Both the position numbers and the translations under genes were made by a program. Under the pieces are notes generated by a model that worked only from the letters and a program-made list of their open reading frames with translations, did no database searches and was not told the DNA's origin. Positions 1-4,912 of a DNA stretch of 6,175 nucleotides are shown here, piece after piece (positions within the stretch are counted from its first letter, which is position 1; each line of letters starts with the position of its first letter). Source of the DNA: an uncultured Collinsella sp. (GTDB taxonomy: Bacteria > Actinomycetota > Coriobacteriia > Coriobacteriales > Coriobacteriaceae); NCBI GenBank assembly GCA_900754435.1, contig CAAECT010000079.1, positions 1-6,175 on the forward strand, read 5' to 3'.

Positions 1-594
1 ATCCGTTGCGTCGATTATCTGGAGGAGCCCACGTCGGGCGAGGTTGTCATCGACGGTACGCCGCTCACCAAAAAGAATCACCTGGAGATGGCTCGCAAGT
101 ATAGTTCCATGGTGTTTCAGCAGTTCAACCTGTATCCCAACATGACGGTGCTGGGCAACCTGACGCTCGCGCCCATCAAACTGCAAAAGAAGAGCAAGGA
201 GGAGGCGACCGAGATCGCTATCGCCGCGCTCAAGCGTGTCGGCATGGCGCATAAGGCCGGCGAGTATCCGCAGAATCTCTCGGGTGGTCAGCAGCAGCGC
301 ATCGCCATCGCCCGTGCCCTGTGCACCAAGCAGCCCATCATCCTGTTTGACGAGCCGACCTCGGCACTCGACCCCGAGATGGTCCAGGAAGTTCTGGACG
401 TCATGATCGAGCTCGCGCAGGAGGACATCACCATGATCTGCGTGACGCATGAGATGGGCTTTGCGCGCCAGGTGGCCGACCGCGTCATCTTTATGGAGGA
501 CGGCCGCATTCTGGAGGAGGGCACGCCCGAGCACTTCTTCGATAACCCCGAGAACCCGCGCTGTCGCGAGTTCCTGTCCAAGATTCTGCACTAG
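1..594 (+). CDS. Polar amino-acid ABC transporter ATP-binding protein (GlnQ/ArtP-like), 5'-truncated by window edge
   Basis: This is the cytoplasmic ATPase that drives import through the two permeases encoded downstream. The frame is open from base 1, and the first residues ([19 protein letters not shown]) align with the stretch that follows Walker A in GlnQ/ArtP proteins. The Walker A loop and roughly 40 N-terminal residues therefore lie just left of the window. The ATG at 88 is internal and not the start. Visible motifs in order are the Q-loop ([10 protein letters not shown], about 109-138), the ABC signature LSGGQQQR (277-300), Walker B ILFDEP (340-357) with D-loop SALD, and the H-loop histidine in VTHEMGFA (448-450). 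All catalytic elements in view are intact. The C-terminus (EFLSKILH) ends as expected for the family. The gene leads directly into the binding-protein gene with an 8-base gap. The family is near certain; the exact substrate cannot be read from the ATPase. Confidence 0.95.
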   Translation: MRCVDYLEEPTSGEVVIDGTPLTKKNHLEMARKYSSMVFQQFNLYPNMTVLGNLTLAPIKLQKKSKEEATEIAIAALKRVGMAHKAGEYPQNLSGGQQQRIAIARALCTKQPIILFDEPTSALDPEMVQEVLDVMIELAQEDITMICVTHEMGFARQVADRVIFMEDGRILEEGTPEHFFDNPENPRCREFLSKILH

Positions 595-602
595 GCGCGG
601 TG

Positions 603-1478
603 ATGGACATGACGGATATGACGAGGGCGGCCGTGTCGCGCCGTCACTTTTTGCAGCTGGCTGGCGCCAGCATGCTTGCGCTGACGGCGACCGCGCTTAC
701 CGGTTGCGGCAACTCAACCAGCGGCGAGGGCTCCGACAAGGGGTCCAAGCTTGCGGCCATCAAATCGCGTGGCCATCTGAATGCCGGCGTTAAGAAGGAC
801 GTTCCCGGCTACGGCTATTACGACACCGCCAAGGGCCGCTTTGAGGGCATGGAAGTCGATTTGTGCTACCAGATCGCTGCTGCCGTCTTTGGCGTGAGCT
901 ACAAGGAGGCTCGCGCCCAGGAGCTTGTCGAGTTTACTGACGTAACGCCCAAGACGCGCGGCCCGCTGATCGATAACGGCCAACTTGACGTGGTCGCGGC
1001 GACCTACACCATCACCGACGAGCGCAAGAAGAGCTGGGATTTCTCGACGCCGTACCGCACCGACTACGTGGGACTCATGGTCAAGAAGCGTTCGGGCTTT
1101 ACCTCGATTGAGGACCTGGACGGCAAGGTCATTGGCGTAAGCCAGGGTGCCACCACGCAGGGCCTGATCGAGCAGATGATCAAGGACAACGGCTTTAGCT
1201 GCAAGCCCGAGTTTAGGGCCTTTAGCGGCTACCCCATCATCAAGAGTTCGCTCGACGCCGGCAATATCGACGTCTTTGCCATGGACCGCTCCACGCTGGC
1301 CGGCTATATGAACGAGACCGTTGAGCTGCTGCAGCCCGAGGTCAAGTTTGGCGAGCAGGGCTACGGCGTGGCGACCAAGAAGGGCTGCGACCTTTCGGCC
1401 GTGGTCGATCAGGTGATTTGCGATCGCCTGGCCGATGGCTGGCTCGACCAAGAGGTCAAGACCTGGGGTCTTGTATAG
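603..1478 (+). CDS. Amino-acid ABC transporter substrate-binding lipoprotein, PEB1-like (aspartate/glutamate type), Tat signal
   Basis: Extracytoplasmic solute-binding protein of the SBP_bac_3 family, probably lipid-anchored on the outer face of the membrane. The N-terminus carries a twin-arginine motif SRRHFLQ (about residues 12-18), a hydrophobic stretch, and a lipobox LTGC with the lipidated cysteine near residue 35. The mature part shows the family blocks GVKKDVPGYGYYD, KTRGPLIDNGQLDVVAATYT, TDERKKSWDFSTPY and GVSQGATTQG, and a late VFAMDRSTLAGY segment. From memory these resemble the aspartate/glutamate-binding protein PEB1 of Campylobacter more than glutamine or arginine binders, so an acidic amino acid is the likely ligand (inference). 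The C-terminal KTWGLV is the usual family ending. The start is ambiguous: GTG 600, ATG 603, ATG 609 and ATG 618 are all in frame. ATG 603 is chosen because a weak AGG (593-595) sits 7 bases upstream. Translation is probably coupled to the ATPase gene. Confidence 0.93.
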   Translation: MDMTDMTRAAVSRRHFLQLAGASMLALTATALTGCGNSTSGEGSDKGSKLAAIKSRGHLNAGVKKDVPGYGYYDTAKGRFEGMEVDLCYQIAAAVFGVSYKEARAQELVEFTDVTPKTRGPLIDNGQLDVVAATYTITDERKKSWDFSTPYRTDYVGLMVKKRSGFTSIEDLDGKVIGVSQGATTQGLIEQMIKDNGFSCKPEFRAFSGYPIIKSSLDAGNIDVFAMDRSTLAGYMNETVELLQPEVKFGEQGYGVATKKGCDLSAVVDQVICDRLADGWLDQEVKTWGLV

Positions 1479-1490
1479 GCGCATCGTCCA

Positions 1491-1498
1491 AGGAAGGA
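1491..1498 (+). promoter_or_regulatory. Ribosome binding site for first permease
   Basis: AGGAAGGA lies 5 bases before ATG 1504. It decides the start: the frame is open upstream to 1435 inside the binding-protein gene, but those extra residues have no ribosome site and overlap the neighbour. Confidence 0.8.
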
Positions 1499-1503
1499 AT
1501 CAA

Positions 1504-2250
1504 ATGCTCGAAGGATTATTTGACGCCGACCGTTGGTCGACGACATTTCAAAATATGGGACCCTTCTGGGAGGGCTTTGGCGTGACGCTACAGGTGGTCG
1601 TTGCCGGTCTGCTGCTGTCGCTGGTGCTGGGCACGCTGCTGGGCGTGTTCTCTACCACTCGCTCGCGCGTGCTGCGCGCCATAAGCCGCGTGTACGTGGA
1701 GTTTTACCAGAACACCCCGTTGCCCGTACAGGTGCTCTTTATGTACATGGCCGGTCCGCAGTTTTTGCAGGCCATAACCGGTGCCGATCAGCCGGTGCGT
1801 ATCGCGCCGTTCGTGCTGGGCTTCTTGGGCGTGGGTCTGTATCATGCGGCCTACATTTCGGAGGTCATCCGCACCGGTATCGAGGCAGTTCCGCGCGGTC
1901 AGATGGAGGCGGCCCAGAGCCAGGGCTTCACCCGTGCGCAGGCGTACTGGTACATCGTGCTGCCCCAGACATTCAAGATCATTCTGCCGCCGCTGTGTAA
2001 CCAGGCGCTCAACCTGGTCAAGAACACGTCGGTGCTGGCGCTTGTGGCCGGCGGTGACCTTATGTACCGTTCCGACAACTTTGTGAGTCTGTACGGTTAC
2101 CTGCAGGGATACATCGTCTGCTGCCTTATGTACTTCATCATCTGCTTTCCGCTCGCCATGCTGGTGCAGTGGCTCGAGCGCCGCTCCAAGGAGCGTCCGC
2201 GCGGCGTGAGCCTGGCCGAGCTGGGGCTCGACAACGTAGAGGAGGCCTAG
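1504..2250 (+). CDS. Amino-acid ABC transporter permease (HisM/GlnP family), first subunit
   Basis: Inner-membrane permease subunit of 248 residues, the usual size for the His/Glu/Gln/Arg/opine family. The N-terminal part has the family pattern GFGVTLQVVVAGLLLSLVLG (about residues 24-43), forming the first membrane segment. Further hydrophobic segments lie at about 70-90, 103-125, 155-180 and 197-222, giving about five helices. The cytoplasmic EAA loop, which docks on the ATPase, starts at E135 (EAAQSQGFTRAQAYWYIVLPQ). The sequence VEFYQNTPLPVQVLF is also typical. The charged tail from about residue 224 (LERRSKERPRG...) is cytoplasmic and somewhat long. The gene ends 3 bases before the second permease, and its last codons contain the GGAGG (2241-2245) that serves that gene. 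It pairs with the next gene product to form a heterodimeric pore (inference from family architecture). Confidence 0.94.
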   Translation: MLEGLFDADRWSTTFQNMGPFWEGFGVTLQVVVAGLLLSLVLGTLLGVFSTTRSRVLRAISRVYVEFYQNTPLPVQVLFMYMAGPQFLQAITGADQPVRIAPFVLGFLGVGLYHAAYISEVIRTGIEAVPRGQMEAAQSQGFTRAQAYWYIVLPQTFKIILPPLCNQALNLVKNTSVLALVAGGDLMYRSDNFVSLYGYLQGYIVCCLMYFIICFPLAMLVQWLERRSKERPRGVSLAELGLDNVEEA

Positions 2251-2253
2251 CGC

Positions 2254-2892
2254 ATGGAAATCTTCAACGCGACCAACCTGCTCTACATTTGGGGCGGCTT
2301 TGTTAAGACGATCGAGATCTCGGCGCTGTCGATCTTTTTCTCGCTCATCTTTGGCACGGTGCTGGCGCTCGTTAAGAGCTATGCGCCCCGCCCGTTCCGT
2401 ATTTTGGTGAGCGCCTACATCGAGCTGTTCCGTTGCACGCCGAACCTGCTGTGGATTCTGTTTATCTACTTTACGGTGCAGGGTCTGGACATTGTGATTT
2501 CGACCATCGCCTTTACGCTGTTTACCAGCGCTGTTATGGCCGAGATTGTGCGCGGCGGCCTCAACTCGATTCCGCGCGGCCAGTTTGAGGCAGCGCAGAG
2601 CCAGGGCTTTGGCTTCTTTGCCACCATGCGCTACATCATTCTGCCGCAGACGTTTAAGACGATCATTCCGGCGCTGTTTAGCCAGTGCACGACCGTCATC
2701 AAGGACAGCTCGTATCTTTCGGGCATTAACGTGGCCGAGCTCATGTACACGGCAAACGTCGTGATGGCCCACGCGATCGATCTGTCGCAGGTTCTTATGC
2801 TCTACGGCCTGGTGTTTGCGATGTACTTTGTACTCAACTTTGGTATCTCGTTGCTGGTGAGGGCTTATCAGAGGCGAATGGTGGCAGCGTAG
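2254..2892 (+). CDS. Amino-acid ABC transporter permease (HisM/GlnP family), second subunit
   Basis: Second membrane subunit of the same transporter, 212 residues. It has the same fold as the preceding permease: a first membrane segment beginning at about residue 19 (KTIEISALSIFFSLIFGTVLA), the RCTPNLLWILFIY segment, an EAA loop starting at E112 (EAAQSQGFGFFATMRYIILPQ), and a last hydrophobic helix before a short basic tail (RAYQRRMVAA). The EAA loops of the two permeases are nearly identical over their first seven residues (EAAQSQG) and both contain ILPQTFK or VLPQTFK, while the rest has diverged, as expected for a heterodimer. Start ATG 2254 has GGAGG at 2241-2245, within the end of the previous gene, which suggests translational coupling. 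It is the last transporter gene; a hairpin follows the stop codon within 2 bases. Confidence 0.94.
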   Translation: MEIFNATNLLYIWGGFVKTIEISALSIFFSLIFGTVLALVKSYAPRPFRILVSAYIELFRCTPNLLWILFIYFTVQGLDIVISTIAFTLFTSAVMAEIVRGGLNSIPRGQFEAAQSQGFGFFATMRYIILPQTFKTIIPALFSQCTTVIKDSSYLSGINVAELMYTANVVMAHAIDLSQVLMLYGLVFAMYFVLNFGISLLVRAYQRRMVAA

Positions 2893-2893
2893 A

Positions 2894-2924
2894 ATGTGGC
2901 AAAGGGACAGTCCCTTTGTCACAT
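2894..2924. repeat. REP-like palindromic hairpin (14-bp arms, 3-base loop)
   Basis: The left arm ATGTGGCAAAGGGA (2894-2907) pairs with the right arm TCCCTTTGTCACAT (2911-2924) around loop CAG. The only imperfection is G2899 opposite T2920's neighbour T2919, a G-U wobble in RNA. No T-tract follows, so it is not a classic intrinsic terminator. It fills the gap between the second permease and the kinase gene and ends a few bases before the kinase ribosome site. It may limit read-through, stabilise the upstream mRNA, or be a dispersed repeat. From memory, similar GGGACAG palindromes are frequent between genes in Coriobacteriia; this could not be checked here. Confidence 0.8.
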
Positions 2925-2927
2925 AGA

Positions 2928-2934
2928 GAAAGGA
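2928..2934 (+). promoter_or_regulatory. Ribosome binding site deciding the kinase-like gene start
   Basis: GAAAGGA lies 6 bases before ATG 2941. It supports that start over the upstream in-frame GTG at 2896, which sits inside the hairpin and has no ribosome site. Confidence 0.8.
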
Positions 2935-2940
2935 ATCGCG

Positions 2941-3564
2941 ATGAGCGATCTGGAGAATAAGAAGAGTCCTGTGGTCATTACCATCGCGCGCGACTTTGGC
3001 GCCGAGGGCCACGAGATTGGCCGTATCCTCGCCGATGAGCTGGGGATTCCGCTGTACGATAACGAGCTGCTGGTGCGTGCTTCGCTGCGCGCGGGCGAGT
3101 CGCTCGACAAGATGGCCGCCTACGACGAGCGCCTGGCCGTGGAGAACATGGCGTTTCTGCCCGACCGCTACGATGCGCGTTCGTACTCGGACAAGTTGTT
3201 CCAAAAGATGAGCCAGGTGATTTTGGATCTGGGCGAGACCGAGAGCTGCATTATCGAAGGTCGTCTGTCCGATTACCTGTTGCGTAACAACCCCAACCAC
3301 ATTGCCGTGTTGGTGACCGCTCCCTTTGAGGACCGCGTCGAGATCGTGCGCAAAAAGCGCGGCCTCAACAAAAAGAAGGGCGCCAAGTTGGTTAAACAGC
3401 AGCAGAAGGCGCGCGAGGCGTTCTATAAGCGCTACAGTGCCGGTAAGTGGAAGATGACGAGCGGCAAGGACATCGTCGTCAACCGCGCCAAGCTGGGCCG
3501 CGAGGGCTGCAAGGACGTCATCGCCGCAGCCTACCGCTATAAGCTGGCGCAGCTCGAAGGCTAG
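2941..3564 (+). CDS. Cytidylate-kinase-like family protein
   Basis: A 207-residue soluble protein resembling the cytidylate-kinase-like family (Cytidylate_kin2), P-loop proteins related to nucleoside-monophosphate kinases. The N-terminus reads ITIARDFGAEGHEIG (about 13-27), in the place where family members have ISREFGSGGREIG, followed by LADELGIPLYDNELL, a conserved family block. Residues 103-114 (CIIEGRLSDYLL) match the second strand and the nucleotide-binding region. A basic lid-like section follows (133-170, rich in K and R, including RKKRGLNKKKGAK). The C-terminal IVVNRAKLGREGCKDVI (178-194) matches the usual ending. The P-loop has AEG where SGG is usual and lacks a classical GxxxxGK[ST], which is normal for this family in part. 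Substrate and role are unknown: most members are uncharacterised, so true CMP kinase activity should not be assumed. It follows the transporter operon on the same strand after the hairpin and may or may not be co-transcribed. Confidence 0.85.
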   Translation: MSDLENKKSPVVITIARDFGAEGHEIGRILADELGIPLYDNELLVRASLRAGESLDKMAAYDERLAVENMAFLPDRYDARSYSDKLFQKMSQVILDLGETESCIIEGRLSDYLLRNNPNHIAVLVTAPFEDRVEIVRKKRGLNKKKGAKLVKQQQKAREAFYKRYSAGKWKMTSGKDIVVNRAKLGREGCKDVIAAAYRYKLAQLEG

Positions 3565-3569
3565 ACTCC

Positions 3570-3616
3570 AAAACCACCACAAAGGGGACAGGCACCTTTG
3601 TGGTGGTTTTTGTTTT
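3570..3616. terminator. Bidirectional intrinsic terminator between converging genes
   Basis: Perfect 16-bp arms AAAACCACCACAAAGG (3570-3585) and CCTTTGTGGTGGTTTT (3595-3610) enclose a 9-base loop GGACAGGCA. On the + strand the stem runs into TTTTTGTTTT (3607-3616), a good U-tract that ends the kinase-like transcript 5 bases after its stop. On the - strand the stem ends in TTTT, so it can also stop the regulator transcript, although its U-tract is shorter. The T-rich flank overlaps the stop codon of the - strand gene. The loop and inner stem share AAAGGGGACAG with the hairpin at 2894-2924. Confidence 0.88.
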
Positions 3617-4697
3617 AGGCCGAGGGGAAGGCTTTGGTGAGGCCGGCGCGCGTTTGCGTGTCGGTCTTTTGGTAGATGGAGCTCAGGTGACGCTGCACCA
3701 TGCGCATCGAGATGCCGAGCTCCTCGGCGATCTGCTTGAGCGGGCGTTCGTCCTGGGTTACGGCCACGAGCACGTCGACTTCGCGCGGGGTGAGAGCGTG
3801 ATCGGTGATGAAGGCCTGGCGCTGCTCCTCGATGGTGGGGGCGGCGAGTGCCTCCTCGGCAAGCTGTTGATGTTTGCGCTCCTGCTCGGTTTGGGGTAGG
3901 CGGAACAGGCCGGCTGCCACGAATGCCGCGCAGGCGGCGACGAGCAAAACGAGCGCACCAATCATAATGAGGGCAACGTTGCCCGAGGTCACAAGGGCAA
4001 GCGAGATGCCCGATGTAGTGAATGCGCATGCATTGTTGGCGGCGCGTCCCATGCCGGCCCAAAGAGCGGGCGCGTGCATACGCGGTGCCAGCTGTGTAAA
4101 GGTGGCGGTAAAGAACGTGACAAAAAAGCCCGAGCTCAGGTAAAAGACGACAAGGCCCAGGTTGGGATCGGCGCCGGCCTCCACGGCCAGGATGGAAATG
4201 GTCGAGAGCACGGCGATGCCGAGCATGACAAGTCCCATGTAGCGGCGCTCGGCGAGATCAAAGACGACGCCGGCGGCATAGGTTGCTCCCGCTCCAGTGG
4301 CGAGTTTGGGGCCATCTTGGAATGCCAACGAAAAGGCGTGGTGCGTTGCGGCGCCTAACAGTCCGAGCCCAAAGAATGCGATGCGGCCCAGAATCTCGAG
4401 GGTAAGCGGACCCGTGGGGAACTGGATCTGGGCCAATCCCGGGATGACGATAGGGACGGCGGCGGCGTTGACGGCTGCCAGTGAGTGGCCTTTGCGCTGT
4501 GCGAGCCCGAGCAGCGGCGCGTATCCGATAAAGCCGAGCACGCTCGCACCCAGAATAAAGCCCTGTGCGAGCACAACGCGCTCGGCGCCGGCGAGTAGCC
4601 CGATATTGATATCGAAGCGAAACTCGGCAGCAAGGAAGGCGAAGGTAAACAGTGCGAGTGCCAGAAGCGCGTTGATTTTAGTCTTACTCAGGTTCAA
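3615..4697 (-). CDS. Membrane-embedded LuxR-family transcriptional regulator (multi-pass N-terminus, C-terminal HTH)
   Basis: A 360-residue protein with about nine hydrophobic segments (roughly 9-28, 40-65, 71-90, 98-126, 131-147, 152-172, 179-203, 212-236 and 239-264). A short glutamine/glutamate-rich linker (about 268-298) leads to a GerE/LuxR-type DNA-binding domain at 302-360. That domain starts with the family signature LTPREVDVL and contains QIAEELGISMRMVQRHLSSIYQKT, covering the scaffold and recognition helices. The architecture suggests a one-component membrane sensor that binds DNA from the membrane; ligand and targets are unknown. From memory, LuxR proteins with an MFS-like 12-helix N-terminus are abundant in Coriobacteriia and are usually longer, so this may be a shortened relative. 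The start is TTG 4697-4695, chosen because AAAGGA lies 6 bases upstream and residues encoded further upstream are Arg/Pro/Gly-rich and unlike a protein domain. An in-frame ATG at 4874-4872 would add 59 residues and is judged unlikely. It is divergent from the surface-protein gene. Confidence 0.88.
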   Translation of the reverse strand: MNLSKTKINALLALALFTFAFLAAEFRFDINIGLLAGAERVVLAQGFILGASVLGFIGYAPLLGLAQRKGHSLAAVNAAAVPIVIPGLAQIQFPTGPLTLEILGRIAFFGLGLLGAATHHAFSLAFQDGPKLATGAGATYAAGVVFDLAERRYMGLVMLGIAVLSTISILAVEAGADPNLGLVVFYLSSGFFVTFFTATFTQLAPRMHAPALWAGMGRAANNACAFTTSGISLALVTSGNVALIMIGALVLLVAACAAFVAAGLFRLPQTEQERKHQQLAEEALAAPTIEEQRQAFITDHALTPREVDVLVAVTQDERPLKQIAEELGISMRMVQRHLSSIYQKTDTQTRAGLTKAFPSA

Positions 4698-4698
4698 G

Positions 4699-4738
4699 AA
4701 CGGTCCTTTGGGTGGACGGAATAACCGTTTCCTCGGTT
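4699..4738 (-). promoter_or_regulatory. Possible leader with two mutually exclusive short stems before the LuxR start
   Basis: Read on the - strand, AACCG (4738-4734) can pair with CGGTT (4727-4723) around a 6-base loop. Alternatively AACGGT (4729-4724) can pair with ACCGTT (4704-4699), which would place the ribosome site within and beside that stem. The two pairings share bases 4727-4724 and cannot coexist. The stems are only 5 and 6 bp, so chance is a real explanation. Confidence 0.25.
4704..4709 (-). promoter_or_regulatory. Ribosome binding site deciding a TTG start for the LuxR-type gene
   Basis: AAAGGA on the - strand (4709-4704) is followed after 6 bases by TTG (4697-4695). No ATG or GTG lies close downstream before the first membrane helix, so this site supports the TTG start. 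Confidence 0.7.
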
Positions 4739-4867
4739 GTAGACCAGGATGGTATGTGCGGGCCTTTGGAAAGCGAAGACCCCCCTCGGCGATTGCGCGC
4801 TTGTCTCCTTTTGCGCTGGCAGATGCGCCACTTGAGAATTTGTGCCCCGGGATCCGGCTATCTTCCC

Positions 4868-4882
4868 GTAACATGGTGTTAC
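4868..4882. promoter_or_regulatory. Perfect 6-3-6 palindrome, candidate operator in the divergent intergenic region
   Basis: GTAACA (4868-4873), spacer TGG, TGTTAC (4877-4882) form an exact inverted repeat. It ends 18 bases before the ribosome site of the surface-protein gene and lies about 170 bases upstream of the LuxR-type start. The dyad size and position fit the binding site of a dimeric regulator such as the adjacent LuxR-family protein (inference). No T-tract follows and the stem is short, so a terminator is unlikely. I could not find a convincing -35/-10 pair on either strand of the 4698-4912 gap. Confidence 0.5.
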
Positions 4883-4900
4883 AGAAGCACCCCTTACGAC

Positions 4901-4907
4901 AAGGAGG
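4901..4907 (+). promoter_or_regulatory. Strong ribosome binding site for the surface-protein gene
   Basis: AAGGAGG is a full Shine-Dalgarno match placed 5 bases before ATG 4913. It fixes that start and predicts efficient translation. Confidence 0.88.
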
Positions 4908-4912
4908 CTCAC

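Noticed and set aside
88..90. ATG 88 as the start of the ATPase gene
   Set aside because: The frame continues to base 1 with family-conserved sequence; a start at 88 would remove the region that joins Walker A to the Q-loop.
714..1484. A 256-codon open frame on the - strand opposite the substrate-binding protein
   Set aside because: Pure antisense of a well-supported SBP gene; no domain, no ribosome site seen and composition typical of a shadow frame.
2896..2940. GTG 2896 as an alternative start of the kinase-like gene
   Set aside because: It sits inside the hairpin, has no ribosome site, and would add 15 residues not typical of the family; ATG 2941 has a good site.
1588..4062. An 824-codon open frame on the - strand running across the permease and kinase genes and into the regulator gene
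   Set aside because: It lies antisense to genes with clear families, overlaps the regulator in another frame, and encodes a His/Arg/Gln-rich sequence with no domain, typical of shadow frames in GC-rich DNA.
4832..4864. Possible promoter TTGAGA ... TATCTT for the surface-protein gene
   Set aside because: The spacer is 21 bases, too long for a usual sigma-70-type promoter, and the -10 match is weak.
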